Shown here: piece by piece, positions 34,837 through 47,434 of the stretch
How positions within the stretch are numbered: position 1 is the stretch's first letter
Layout of the letters: each line of letters starts with the position of its first letter
Source of the DNA: Phocoena phocoena
Lineage: Eukaryota; Chordata; Mammalia; Artiodactyla; Phocoenidae
Reading direction: 5' to 3'
Assembly (NCBI RefSeq): GCF_963924675.1
Contig: NC_089239.1
Location: forward strand, 31,519,818-31,583,817
Length of the DNA stretch: 64,000 bases
Notes under the pieces: generated by a model
The model's database searches: none
What the model was told of the DNA's origin: nothing
What the model saw: the letters and a program-made list of their open reading frames with translations, nothing else
Position numbers and translations under genes: made by a program

Positions 34837-36719
34837 GTTTTTGGTGATCAAAGTTGTTTTTAATCTTCTCATTCAATTTTACCTAACATTCTTTTTAATA
34901 TTTTGCCCTAAAATTAAGGCATAACAACATTAATAGTCTATTTTTCTCCTAATATTGAGGTCTGACAATGTCTACAATCTAAATTCCTTATTTTCACTAT
35001 ACAAGTGTAGAGTTGAGAAAAACTGCCAGGAGAATACATCTTTACTTAAAAATACTTGTTAGATATGTTACAGATTCCAAGAATGTAATGATTTAATTTA
35101 AGATTGCATCCAAATTTCCTTTATTCTTTGCTTCAAGAAAGTATGTCAGAATAGACCTTTACAGCAAGACATGGCTGTCAATTTAACTCATCACAATTCA
35201 TAATTTAAAAAAAGCAGAAATGGGTAGTCACTGCAAATTTTACAGCCAGGTGTATTAGTAGTTAAGGGATTTGCTCTATTGCTTAGGGCTTTAAAAGTGG
35301 TAAGGAGACTTTCAGCAGCATAGAGGAGAAAATAATCATCCGGGTAACTTCTCTATGTTTGAAATATTTTCCTTGGATAAAGGATGGAGGATAAATGGAA
35401 GCAATATTTTAAATACACAGCATTAAAAATCTTGCCATGGGCTTCCCTGGTGGCGCAGTGGTTGAGAGTCCACCTGCCGATGCAGGGGACACGGGTTCAG
35501 GCCCCGGTCCAGGAAGATCCCACATGCCGCGGAGCGGCTGGGCCCGTGAGCCGTGGCCGCTGAGCCTGCGCCTCCGGAGCCTGTGCTCCGCAACGGGAGA
35601 GGCCACAACAGTGAGAGGCCCACGTACCACAAAAAAAAATCTTGCCAGATGTCACTGTACCTGCACTGGAGCCTGTACCATCAATCGAAGGAGTTATTTA
35701 TTCTGTTTCTGTGCCTTATTTTTAATAAGGTAGTTTAGTCACACATCTCTCCATTGTGTGTACAAGTTTAATTTTTCATAATTCTGTCCTTAAGAAACAC
35801 TGCATTCTTCTGAGAGTAAAGATTAATAATATAAATTAGATTATTTCGGTTTTCAGGGGATTTCACAGATTTAACACTCTGGTCCATGAAAAATCCAAGA
35901 TTCATTTCTTGGGGTTAGGAGTTGATGTCTTTTTTATATAGCACTTTTATAATGTCAATTAATTATTTTTATTTCATACTTTAACCTGAGATAAGTGTTT
36001 TGAATGCTAATTGAAACTCAGCTCTGGTTACTTCCAAGGAAAGCTTAAACCTTAAATCTTCATTTTCTTATATATAGTTTTTTGTAATAGCAGTTTAAAT
36101 AATGTCTTATGTAAAGTGTCTTGGATGAGAAAAAATAGCCTTGGTCTGCAGAAATTTTATACTCAATATTATTTTTCCAGATCTCACAAATCTGCTCAGT
36201 ACTTTCCACTAACATTTTTTCCTTTTCTCCCTTCAAGAATTTAAACTGTAATTTCTCTGGGATCTTTCCCCAAAGCCCTAAATTTTATGATAAATCATCT
36301 CTCTTCCTGTTACTTTCAAGTTCCTAATTTTTATTTTTCCTTTCGTTACATTTTGCACCTCTGTTGCTCTCTGCAATATTGATTAGAAATAGAAAGTAAA
36401 CAAAAACCAATACAGCTACTAGAGAAATTTATTGGCCTCGAATCTTTTGACTTTTCTGTTTGCTTTATTATCTTTTTTGTTAACGATCCTAATATTTCTT
36501 CTTCCTGTTTAGGTTTAGCTAATTCAACATTTCTTATTTCTCCAGTCTGTGAAAGCTCATTACTAGGTTTCTGAGATTAGCATTTTCTCTGTCTTCTACT
36601 AAAAAGTACTTCTTACTGACGGGTTGCTATTTGATTGCCCTGTCTGTTTCAAATTTGGGTTGCCTCACACTTGTCTTTGTCGCAATAGAACAACTTATAA
36701 CTAGACACTCAAGGTAGCA
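34837..36719. other. No gene recognised apart from one SINE
   Basis: Unique AT-rich sequence on both sides of the SINE at 35438-35634. Confidence 0.55.
35438..35634 (+). mobile_element. Short CHR SINE with 13-bp perfect TSD
   Basis: Full short-form SINE with a short poly-A. The repeats 'aaaaatcttgcca' at 35425-35437 and 35635-35647 are identical. Low divergence and perfect duplication suggest a young insertion. Confidence 0.95.
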
Positions 36720-36832
36720 ATAAATGGCAATGCTCTCACATATTTCAGGTGCAAAAATACTGAATCATTATGCTGTACACCCAGAACTTAACACAATATT
36801 ACAGAGCAACTATACTTCAATTTAAAAAAATT
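36720..36832 (+). mobile_element. Short L1 3' end fragment
   Basis: 'gaatcattatgctgtacacccagaacttaacacaatattacagagcaactatacttcaatttaaaaaaatt' is a standard L1 3' terminus in plus orientation; its 5' limit is uncertain. Confidence 0.75.
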
Positions 36833-37019
36833 ATGTGACTCCACAGTGGAGTGGAAGATTAAACTTCTATTTTTTCTATTCTTCTATTCTTTCAGTCCTT
36901 CTACTGATTGTTCAAAAGAGTGGACCCAGCAAGTCATGCAACAAATTTCATTCCACTTCTACCTTCTTTTAGAAGAGCTTCTCTACCAAAACAGGAAGAG
37001 AATGCACACCTGTGTGCCT

Positions 37020-37200
37020 GTACATATATCAGGTGATTTCATACATAGTCTAATTTTATATTTCCATATTACTTTCCCCATTTTACAGATAATAATGTCG
37101 AAGCTGAGTAGTTATTTTCCCAAGGTCATAAGTATAGTAAGTAGTGGATCCATGATTTAAGCCCTCATAAGTCTGCCTTTAAAATACCACACTGTTGCTA
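37020..37200 (-). mobile_element. MIR SINE (antisense)
   Basis: 'ttccccattttacagataataatgtcgaagctgagtagttattttcccaaggtcataagtatagtaagtagtgg' is the antisense MIR core. Confidence 0.75.
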
Positions 37201-37384
37201 ATATGTCTTTGTCTCCTTAAAGAGAAAGGTATTGCCTCAACCCTCTTATAACCATTTAAGAGAAAGGTCTAAATGCCTTCTTTATTATAAAGTTTGGGGA
37301 CTTCTAAATGAATATTGCTCATATTATCTCTTTCACTGTTTTCTGATTTCCCCCCCCCCCAAAAAAAGGCTAACATAATAAATT

Positions 37385-37495
37385 TATAGATAGCGATTTA
37401 CTTATTTGTTAATCTGAGAAGCATTTATTGGACATCTACCTGCTAATGACACCATGGAAGATGCTGAGGAAACATAAAGATGAAATATGGGCTCT
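37385..37495 (-). mobile_element. Short L2 3' end (antisense)
   Basis: 'gagaagcatttattggacatctacctgctaatgacaccatggaagatgctgaggaaac' resembles the reverse complement of the L2 end. A C10-A7 run lies just before it at 37351-37368. Confidence 0.5.
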
Positions 37496-37589
37496 GACTT
37501 GAAAACATTGTTTTCTTTTGCCATTTCCCCCCAATTAAGAGTCTGTTTCCTCCTGTGTTAAGTGAGCAAAATTGAAATACTTAGCTCAT

Positions 37590-37770
37590 TTACTTTTTCT
37601 CAGGTGGTTATTACTATTATCCCCAATTTTACTGATGAGAAAAATAAGGCACAGAGAAGTTAAGTGACTTTCCCAAGGTCATACAGCTAATCAGTGGTGG
37701 AACTGAGATTTGAACCCAGGCAGTTTGGCTTCGCTGTGGGTTCTCAGCCACTGTGTTTTGCTGCCTGTGT
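37590..37770 (-). mobile_element. MIR SINE (antisense), well preserved
   Basis: 'attatccccaattttactgatgagaaaaataaggcacagagaagttaagtgactttcccaaggtcatacagctaatcagtggtggaactgagatttgaacccaggcag' is a clear antisense MIR, among the best preserved here. Confidence 0.9.
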
Positions 37771-38147
37771 GAACATCCATACGCACTACACTGGAAAGTG
37801 GGGCGACTCTGGCTTCCTTCAGTTCTGATGCAGATGGGGTACCAGCTCTCTTGTTACTCTATTAGTGAGTCTTGGAGTTTTGGGTGGCACTCTTAAGAAA
37901 ACAGGTGAAATGTCTTATTTAGTCAAAGAAAACACAAGGACCTGGGAAAGTCGTCTTTCTCTTTAACCAGGTTTAAAGTGAAATAAATTTACCTACTTTT
38001 TAAAAAAATTTACAGTGGTAACAATAAATAACTCTGATCTTACAGAGCTGTTTTGAGAATCAAATTAGATAATATAACCCCACAATGGCTTTAGCACAGA
38101 ATAGATGCTTAGTAAATATTATATGCTTTATAAAAAGAAACCTGCAG

Positions 38148-38358
38148 GGCTTCCCTGGTGACGCAGTGGTTGAGAGTCCGCCTGCCGATGCAGGGGACAC
38201 GGGTTCGTGCCCCGGTCCGGGAAGATCCCACATGCTGCGGAGCGGCTGGGCCTGTGAGCCATGGCTGCTGAGCCTGCGCGTCTGGAGCCTGTGCTCCACA
38301 ACGGGAGAGGCCACAACAGTGAGAGGCCCTCATACCGCAAAAAAAAAAAAAAAAAAAA
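38148..38358 (+). mobile_element. Short CHR SINE with 16-bp perfect TSD
   Basis: Full short-form SINE and poly-A. Identical repeats 'aaaaagaaacctgcag' at 38132-38147 and 38359-38374 bound it. Open frames at 38060-38449 on both strands are SINE frames. Confidence 0.95.
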
Positions 38359-38724
38359 AAAAAGAAACCTGCAGAGACATTTTTTACTGCTAGGAAAGAG
38401 ATGTTTATATCTTCCAAGAATGAGGGAGAAAATAGACTTCTTGTTCTAAATTGGAAATGGTGTGCTAAATCTCATTAAAACTGAAACTTACCCTGCACTA
38501 AGATAATAGGGTGTGTCTCTGGGTTACTACTCAGCCCACCGCCAGAATGCGGTGCCTAGATCATTATACACGACTGAGTGTCAAAGGGTAAGAAATGTAG
38601 TTGTGGCACTGAACAAAATTACAACTCAGTCAATATTTTTATTAATTGATTTTATCTGTAATTTTGTTTGGGGATGCAAAAGTTAAAAAAGAACATTCCA
38701 GTAAAAGGTATAAAAGTTTATACC

Positions 38725-38825
38725 TTTGAATTCCTAATATGTGCTGTGTAACAAGCGAGGCATTTTCTCACATGTAATGTTATTTATTCTTTCTATAACA
38801 ACCCTTATAAATGGTTGTCAGTGGA
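38725..38825 (-). mobile_element. MIR fragment (antisense)
   Basis: 'cctaatatgtgctgtgtaacaagcgaggcattttctcacatgtaatgttatttattctttctataacaacccttataaatgg' is an antisense MIR section. Confidence 0.65.
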
Positions 38826-39019
38826 CAATAAGTCAAGCTGTTTCTAGGACTTGGAAATAAGGAAAACTGCCTTGCCCTTGACCAATAAACTATGAAGCCA
38901 GCACATAAAGGATGACAGTAGAACTGTTCACAGTCACCAACCAGGCCCCAGGGCTAACCCAAGGCAGAGAGGACACGCGAATTAGCATGAGGGCTGGGCA
39001 GAAGTGGAGATGACAGTAG

Positions 39020-39130
39020 TGACTTCTACTTAATGAGCACCTCCTGTGTTCCAAGCCGTGTACTAAGCACTTTTCATTCTTTTTCCAACACTGTAAGAAA
39101 GGGGCAGACTCGGAATTTACTTGATACCAG
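39020..39130 (-). mobile_element. MIR fragment (antisense)
   Basis: 'cttaatgagcacctcctgtgttccaagccgtgtactaagcacttttcattc' matches the antisense MIR end. Confidence 0.6.
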
Positions 39131-41057
39131 GCCTGCATGACAGTGATGTCTATACTACTGGGATACCAGTTCCCGTCCCACCGCTGTGTGCGGGGAGAGG
39201 ATGCCTACTGTGGCCATAAGGAGTTCTGGTGAATATTTGCCCCCCAACACCTTTTGTTTGGCTGCCCGATATCGTACTCTGTCTCTGTGCTTGGGGCATT
39301 CATACAGCGTGTGTCTTGCTAGGAGGCCCAGCTAATCTGAGGTACCCACCAGGCCCGGAATGCGAAGTTAAAGAAGCAGAGAAGCAGAAGCAGTGGGGAC
39401 ACTGTTCTGGGCACAGAGCAGCTACAGCTCATCGAGTTTTAAGGGACCTCAGTGTCGGAGGTGCACTGCTGGCCCCAGTGACCAGTGCCAGCTGCTGCAC
39501 CCCGAGTTCCCTAGCGTGGCTTTGACACAGACTGACTTCATTCCTGCTCACCTTCTGATCCTGGCTCCCCATCCTTTCCATGACCCTGTGAGCTGGCCAA
39601 CAGCCTTTCCATAAGCTCTCATCCTTCTGTCATCACACTGACTGACACAGCATCACAGTCAATATAACTCGGGAATCCCTGTGCGGATAGTTGAGCTGTC
39701 TCTGCTGCATCCATTAAAAACTTAGTTGTATGATTCCCTCTCCTTGCTCTTCTCATCAAGCAAACGTTCGATCATGATTTGGCTTCAGTCAATTGAAAAA
39801 CATGGAGCTAGTGGCGCTGACGTGAGGATTCCCATTCACCAACATGGTTCTGCTTCTCACGTTAACACATTGATCTCCTGGTTTTCTGACAGTGTCGGGA
39901 GTTTGGTTAATGTGAATCTGCTTTTGAAACCTGGATTCATTCTAATGTGCTGACAACGCATCTACCCAAGGGCTGCAAAGAAAGGATTTTGGTGAATTCA
40001 CCAAATGTCCACCAATGGAAAGACTTTGGTTTGGGGTTGTTTTTCTTTAATAGATTTATTTATTTTATTTTTGGCTGCATTGGGTCTTTGTTGCTGCGTG
40101 CGGGCTTTTCTCTGGTTGCGGCGAGCGGGGGCTACTCTTCTTTGCGGTGCGCGGGCTTCTCATTGTGGTGGTTCTCTTTGTTGCAGAGCACGGGCTCTAG
40201 GTGCACGGGCTCCAGTAGTGTGGCATGCGGGCTCAGTAGTTGTGGCTCGTGGGCTCGAGAGCACAGGCTCAGTAGTTGTGGCGCACGGGCTTAGTTGCTC
40301 CGTGGCATGTGGGATCTTCCTGGACCAGGGCTCAAACCCATGTCCCCTGCATTGGCAGGTGGATTCTTAACCACTGTGCCACCGGGGAAACCCACCAATG
40401 GAAAGACTTTGGGGAAAGACTGCCCATTTCCCAACATTGCTATTAGCTCAGCGTTGTCTTTCTCTAAACTTTTCCGCTATGGGGATGAATAAAAATTAGT
40501 GTAGAAAAATATCTGGCAATATAACTGTCAAAAAAAAAGACAATCAAAAGTTTCAGAATTCGTAATTTGCTTATCACCCAAGGGTTGGAAATTTACCAAA
40601 TTGTTAAAAGTATCAGAAAATTCCAAGATCAAAAGTTAATTTTTTAAAAATGGGGGAAGATCGGTTGGAGAGATAATCTCTGAATTCCATCTGAAGGTGT
40701 AGGGAGCCAGAGATAAACTATAAAATCATGTCTCAATGTCCATGGTTAGAGCTAGAGAGGACTCCTTTAGGAGATTATAAGGCAAGAATGATCTGAGGGG
40801 AAATGTGGGGAGAAAGAGTTCAGTTGAAGGTTTTCAAAGAGCCACAAATAGAGAGAGAAAGGAACTTCAACCCACATGAGTGGATAAAGGAGATAATCTG
40901 AGGCAAATATCCTAGCTAAACTTTTATCAGTTCCTGGAAACATGTAACTTATGTGCACAGAATCTAACTAATGCACCTAAGAGTGAGTGGACAGCTATGA
41001 TGGAAATTGTGCATCAGGAAGCTCTGGAGATGAGGGGCCAAGCTTGGGGCTGTGGAC
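39131..41057. other. No gene recognised apart from one SINE
   Basis: 39131-39700 is locally GC-richer with a 98-codon plus frame (39229-39525). No splice signals or domain support it. The rest is unique sequence around the antisense SINE. Confidence 0.5.
40030..40391 (-). mobile_element. Long CHR SINE (antisense) with 21-bp perfect TSD
   Basis: Minus strand starts 'gggtttccccggtggcacag' and shows all long-form sections to an A-rich tail ('aaaataaataaatctatt' on the minus strand). The 21-bp sequence at 40009-40029 recurs without change at 40392-40412. The open frames at 39947-40370 are antisense SINE frames. Confidence 0.95.
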
Positions 41058-41430
41058 CAAAACTGGTGGCGCGGTTGTTAAGAACCCACCTGCCAACGCA
41101 GGCGACACAGATTCAATCCCTGGTCCGGGAAGATCCCACATGCCACCGAGCAACTAAGCCTGTGCACCACAACTACTGAGCCTGCACTCTAGAGCCCACA
41201 AGCCACAAGTACTGAGCCCACGTGCTGCAACTACTGAAGCCCGCGTGGCTAGACCCCATGCTCTGCAATGAGAGAAGTCACCGCAATGAGAAGCCCACGC
41301 ACCGCAACGAAGGGCAGCCCCTGCTCGCCGCAACTAGAGAAAGCCCGCACGCAGCAACGAAGACCCAACGCAGCCAAAATAAAACAAAACAAAAAAACCC
41401 AAAAAACAACAGCAACAACAAAAAAAACTA
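41058..41430 (+). mobile_element. Long CHR SINE, 5' end eroded
   Basis: Starts within the head ('actggtggcgcggttgttaa') without the usual 'ggcttccc', then follows the long form ('gagcaactaagcc', 'actactgaagcccgcgtgg', 'gcaatgagaagcccacgcacc', 'gcaacgaagacccaacgcagcc') to an A/C-rich tail at 41380-41430. Divergence is higher than in the short SINEs, so it is older. Confidence 0.9.
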
Positions 41431-41582
41431 TTAGGCAATGGGTGTAAGCAAAAGGGAAGGTGAGTGTCGTAGCTTCCACCAATCTCAAGCACAGTGTTTG
41501 TAAAAGTTGAGACTGTTTCATACCATGTATAGTACCAATGCCTCCCAGTGCCTCCAATCACTCTTAGAAACATGTTTTAAAA

Positions 41583-42848
41583 TCCCTCAATCAGGAAAAA
41601 AAGTCTTTTGACATGAGTCATGGCATGATTTCACGAATATGACACCAAAAGTACAAGCAACAGAAGCAAAAACAAAAAAAATGAGACTACATCAAATTAA
41701 AAAGCTTCTGCAGTGCCGGACAAAAGATCAACAAAATGAAAAGGCAGCCTATAAAATGGGAGAAAATATCTGGAAACCACACATCTGGTAGGGCGTTAAT
41801 CTTCAAAAAAATGTAAGGAACTCTCACAACTCAATAACAAAAAAAGCAAATACTCCAATTTAAAAATGGGCAAAGGACCTGAATAGACATTTTTTTTTCC
41901 AAAGAAGATCTTCAAATGGCCAACAGGTACATGAAAAGTGTTCAACATCACTAATCATCAGGGGAATGCAAACCAAAATCACAATAGATATCATCTCACA
42001 CCCATCAGAATGGCTGTGATCAAAAAGACAAAGGATAAGTACTGATGAGGATGTAGAGAAAAGCGAACTCTTGTACATTGTTGGTGGGAATGTAAACTAC
42101 TACAAGCACTATGGAAAACGGTATGGAGTTTCCTCAAAAAGTTAAAAATAGAACTACCGTATGATCCAACAATCCCCCTTCTGGGTATATATCTGAAGGA
42201 AATGATATCACTATCTCAAAAATATGTCTCCACCCTCATGTTCATAGCAATATATACAATAGCCAAGACAGGGAAATAACCTAAGTGATCCGTCATCATT
42301 GAAGATGAATAGATAAAGAAAATATGTTATATGGACAATGAGATATTATTTAGACATAAAAAAGAAGGAAATATTGCCATGAATGGACCTTGAGGGTATT
42401 ATGCTAAGTGAAATAGGTTAGACAGAGAAAGATAAATACCGTGCGATCTCATTTATATGTGGAATCTTGAAAAATGCACTCATAGAAGCAGAGAACAGGT
42501 TGGTGGTTGCCAAGGGTGGGAGATAGGGTGGAAGGAAATAGGTCAAAGGTCATCAAAGGGTACAGACTTTCCGTTTAAGATGAATAAGTTCTGGGGATGT
42601 AATGTACAGCATGGCGACTATAATTACCAATACAGTATTGTATATTTGAAATTTGCTATTATAGTAGACCTTAAGAGTTCTCACCACAGCACCAAAAAAA
42701 AGGTAACTATATTAGGTGTTGGATGTTAATGAACCTTTTTGTGATAATCATTTAGAAGCATATACATATATCAAATCATTGTTTTACACCTTAAACTTAC
42801 ACAATGCTGTATGTCAACAATTCCTCAATGAAGCTGGGGGAAAATGAA
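41583..42848 (+). mobile_element. L1M-type LINE 3' portion, about 1.27 kb
   Basis: A fairly readable old L1: 'gagactacatcaaattaaaaagcttctgc', 'gggcaaaggacctgaatagacat', 'aaaatcacaatagatatcatctcacacccatcagaatggc', 'gaactcttgtacattgttggtgggaatgtaaac', 'atgatccaacaatcccccttctggg', then a 3' UTR with 'tggtggttgccaagggtgggag' and 'cttacacaatgctgtatgtcaac'. Frames are broken by indels. The open frames at 41860-42078 and 42457-42729 belong to it. Confidence 0.92.
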
Positions 42849-45349
42849 TTGCAACAACAGCAACAAAATAAAGAAATAAGACCCCCTAAGATTTTTGTTC
42901 AGATTTACCAAAAATACATGGTACTTGGACTGTATATGTTTAAAGAGTCTTGAAATTTGAGGTACATAAAAAAATCTCAGTTTATTCAACCTCTGAGTGA
43001 AAATAACCAAACTGGTAGTCTCAATTCTCAGGTCCCCAAATAAGATTTCATGCATTCAGCTGTCCAAGGATGAATACTAATATAAAAACATTTTTATAGG
43101 TTCTCTTTTGTCTATGTTAAAGATATCAAGCCCTTCATTTTTTGACTAAATTGCCACTGAGAAATTAGTCGTTTTTTATCCATCTCAGAATCAAGAAAAC
43201 TCTTAGATTCAGCCCAAGGCTTATCTTGTCTGTTGTGTTTTGTTATTTAAAACAGCTCACCAAAGACAGCGCAATATTTTATACCAGTGCTTTTAAAAAT
43301 GTATGAGAATGTGCTTGTATAGTATTGTCACAAATTTTAAGACATCATCCATCTTCAAGAATCATTCTCCTAAATCTGCAGCCATGCTCTCAGGTCATTG
43401 TAAAACATGCATTTTCAGATTCACAGAATCTTAAAAGCTTCCAGAGAGTTTAAGCTTTGAAAGCTTTTAAAATGGTTTGTTGCTCTAAAGTGCCTGTTGG
43501 GAAGGTCTAATTTATGTTTCCCAGTTATGAGCGCATTGTCTGTAGTAATCTGTATTCTTCTGAAGTTTGGCAACTTTATTTTCCACCATACTTAGTACCT
43601 TCGTTTATTTCATCATTTCAGACATATTCTATCAAAGCTAAAAATCAAAAAAATAAACAAAAAAGGGGAAGAGAGACACATTGTGTACAAAAATATAAGT
43701 ATTTCTTTTATTCTTGATATTAACTAAGGTATATGATATAAACTTTCTATCAAACATGGAGTCAATGAGAAACTTCAGTGACTACAACTAATCAAGGTTT
43801 TCTAAAATCTCAATAGCTAATTGACACTGAGTTTGGCTTCAGATAAAGAACTGAACTGAGTTTGAATAAGTTACTTTATTTCAAGAAAACCAACAAATGA
43901 AAACTAATTATGCCCCATTTCTCCTAGGAGGTAAAGAACTATCATCAAGATATAACTTAGTGTCAATGGATTCTATCCCAAGAGTAATGTTAGCTGTTAT
44001 GGTTTTATTTCTCAATGTTTCAGTTACTTTATATGCATTATATATGCATTTGAAATTATTTACACACTCTTATGTCATTAAACAAAACGTAAGTTGACAA
44101 TAGGTAATACCTCTGGAATTAACTGTCCCATCCATGTAAATCAGTGACAACACAGACCTTGCAATACAATAATAAATATGACTTCAAAATTAATTATTTT
44201 TCTTTATCCAGGCTATATTTGTTAGAGATTCACTACAACACTGTTCTAGAATCTCTAATGGTTCAGTGCATTGAATAGCATTAAGAACTTTATCTTGAAG
44301 AAATGTCTGTCACCTGTGTGATGAAGCTCACGTAATATACTCATGGAGTGTATGAAATATAAGGCCCAAGTATATGTGTTAAAATGACAGAGAAATGCCT
44401 TTCTCTGTCGTGTTTATAACTTGTGTCACAATTTACGTTTGTTTTGTTTCTGTTTTTGTAGTGGTTGTTTGTCTTTCCTTTCATTGGACTGTTAGCTCCA
44501 TGAGATCACAATGATTTCGGCTCCTAGTGTTACATGGTAGCTGACATAGACTGGCTTCCATTAATACCTTTTGAATGAATAATAAAAAGGATCAGATGTT
44601 TGTCAGACACGTTTCTCATAGGTCAGTTGTGAAGCCAGCCCATTAGAACAACACCTCTGAGATATACCAAGAAAGAAAATGTATGAGAAAATAAAGGATT
44701 AGGGTTTGTTCTTTTGTGATGCTGCACAGCTGTATGGTAATTTCACTACACTGTTCCCAAACTTCCTCCCAAGCCATGGTTACTATCGCTACCATTTTCA
44801 CATGTACCCGAGAAATAAGTGGAGCTGGAGATGCCGCAAGAGTCACTCCGTTGTTGATACAAGCGGTAAAATGAGAATAACTAGACTACAACCAGACCGT
44901 GGCCACATGGTTTGTTTTATGATCAGACAGCATCAATATGCTAAGAAAATGAATTGTTTATCATTCGAATCTCCTCCCTCGGAATTAGTGGATTTTAACT
45001 GCTGCTATTTAATAAAACACCAATTATTGACTAGTCGTTTCCAATTAAACTCCATGACATGACACCATGTCTGTGGAGCACCCTCGCACTAGTGCTGGAT
45101 GTGGCTTCCAAACTGTCTTTAGCAAAGAAATCCCGGTTGGCACTCTCTGATCAGAGTTAGCACTGGAGTTGAAAACTATTTTTCATCCTTGTATTGGTCA
45201 CTCTCCATCTTATAATTTTATTGTCGGAGTTGGGGAAACGTGTTCTTTCCACTACAGTAAAATAGCTGGAATGATTCACAGATACAGTACAGCAGTAAAC
45301 TAAAATCCATTTCAAATACTGGTGGAAAGCATATAGAAAGTGTGTCAGG
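42849..45349. other. No gene recognised apart from an L2 end
   Basis: Unique AT-rich sequence. The 118-codon plus frame at 44706-45062 (Cys/His/Tyr-rich) matches no family I know and lacks splice support. Confidence 0.5.
44440..44585 (+). mobile_element. L2 3' end
   Basis: 'cattggactgttagctccatgagatcacaatgatttcggctcctagtgttacatggtagctgacatagac...attaataccttttgaatgaataa' is the L2 terminal layout. Confidence 0.65.
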
Positions 45350-45462
45350 TGGGCTTCCCTGGTGGCGCAGTGGTTGAGAGTCTGCCTGCCAATGCAGGGG
45401 ACACGGGCTCGTGCCCCGGTCTGGGAGGATCCCGCAAAAAAAAAAAAAAAAAAAAGAAAAAA
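45350..45462 (+). mobile_element. SINE reduced to tRNA-like head plus poly-A, 15-bp perfect TSD
   Basis: 'gggcttccctggtggcgcag' through 'ccccggtctgggaggatcccgc' is the tRNA-related head of the short CHR SINE. It then goes straight into 'gcaaaa...' and omits the roughly 100-bp body present in other copies. The repeats 'agaaagtgtgtcagg' at 45335-45349 and 45463-45477 are identical. The open frames at 45157-45579 are SINE frames. Confidence 0.93.
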
Positions 45463-46729
45463 AGAAAGTGTGTCAGGAATGTGACACAAGCAAATTTTAG
45501 AATATTTTTTATAATGTGGAAATTGGATCAAAATGTTAATGTTTATAAAATGTCTAGGCTAACATGTAATGTATATTAATCTTGAAATGCATGAAGAAAT
45601 ATTTTGGGAGAGATTATAAAAAGAATACACCGGAAAAAATATATCTCAGTGGTAATGACTATTTAGTAAACTAATATTTTAGTGGGAAAAAACGTCAGTG
45701 TGACCACAAATGAGTTGATTTCCTTACCTGGAATTTTAACAGGATTCCAGGGTAAGTGTACAGAAAAAGTACCACAGGGAAAATGCATTCGTGGCCCAAT
45801 TTTTTAAAAAAAGCAATTCCAATCAACTAATTAAAAGGTGAAATTTTCAGGATGTCATTCATGTGGTTAGGTGTTTTTGTGCGTGTGTGTAATCTATAAA
45901 TTAATCACAAAACTTTGTAGTAATATGGAGAGGAGCCACCAAACTATTTTGCACAACACAGACTGGAACATTACCTTTCTGTAAATGCAAAACATGCAAC
46001 TTACTTTAAGTTCTTTAGGTGTCACGAATTCAATAAATATATGCTAGAAGAATGAATGATCCAGTTAATGAGTGGATTATTTATTCTTCCAGCATATATT
46101 TACAGAGAGGTAATGTTCCAAATCTGAAACAATTTCAGTAATAGTAACTATCAGTAGTAAGACACTAAGCAGTGCCTTTTGAAAAAAATAAATCACATTT
46201 AATTAAACTTTTCAAAGAAAAAAAATGACGCTTCACAATAAGTAAGAATGTAACTGATGATTTTTAGAATAATATTTTATTTTTTAAAAAAACGTTCTAT
46301 CATTAAGTATTCCTTTTTGTTGAAAATGATATGTCACCACTGATATGCCATGGTTATGTAATTTGTAAGCATCAGGGGAGGGTGAGTGAGGAGTATGTGA
46401 GAACTCTGCACAGCATGCAACTTCTCTGTAAGTTTAAAGGTTTGTTTAAGGGTGCTCAGCACTTGTTTACCACTCATAGCCGATCTATATGAAGAAAATC
46501 GATGATGATGAAAATCAATTTTATTAAATACTGTGCAAAGAACAGATAAATGAAGAACATTTCAGAAAGTGACTTAGCCATGCACTGCATAATGCAGACT
46601 GTATATGGGAGTCAACAGCTGAAGTACTTCTAGAATGATCTCAACAGAAGAATAAATGTTGACCATTTTATTGGAAGAGTAGACATGAAACCAGCCATGT
46701 GTACATAAAAATGAAATAATTAATAAAGA

Positions 46730-46930
46730 TAGCTAATGTTTATTGACTCTTATTTGCCAGGCACATTAAATCTCCCAGAAATCTCGTGAGTTAATATCCG
46801 ATTTGACCTCTACAGTCAAATCGCTTCCACAAGGTTACACAGCTAAGAGGCTGAACTGTGATTTTTTTTTCTTTTAATCCGGAACTGTGATTTCAAAACA
46901 GGGTGATGAAGCTCCAAGCCGTGCACTGGA
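46730..46930 (-). mobile_element. MIR SINE (antisense)
   Basis: 'gctaatgtttattgactcttatttgccaggcac...cttccacaaggttacacagctaagaggctgaactgtgatt' is antisense MIR. An inserted T-run near 46862 is followed by a repeat of 'gaactgtgatt', a small local duplication. Confidence 0.75.
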
Positions 46931-47434
46931 CCACAAGGCTGTGTGATATACCTTTAACCTCTGAGCTTTAAGTTTATTCTGTAGCGGAATTGGTAGGTTT
47001 GCCTTTTGTCGCTTTCTACGACTAGGAATGAAGAGCAGCAGACATCTGTGAGTGGAGAAAGGCCTCCAGTTAATGGCTGCAGAGTAGTTTTTCTCTCTGA
47101 GAAGCCAGGAGTGATTGCAACCTTGAGTTCATGGTCACCATACATTAACCCACTCAGCTAAATTGGTCCGAGGACTCTGATGTCACAGGTGTGCAGTGAC
47201 AGCAACTCAACCTGTCTGAGCAACGGGGCCCTCTCAAGAAGTCGTAAACTCCATCCAGTATTAGAGGGCGCCATACTGAACCACATTAATACAAGCAGGG
47301 AAGCAGTCGTTCAGCAGACCATGTTTTGTGTTTCATAACTGCATTATTTGGAGCTTTGTTTCATGTATGTAAAAACCTCAGCCCTAATTTCCAGTCCCTG
47401 CAACTTCTGAACTAGCATGTGAAGGTTTCTATAG

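Noticed and set aside
39947..40370. 115- and 121-codon plus-strand frames
   Set aside because: They are antisense frames of a long CHR SINE with intact target duplication.
44706..45062. 118-codon plus-strand frame with many Cys/His/Tyr
   Set aside because: Spacing does not fit zinc-finger patterns, no splice signals, no recognised family.
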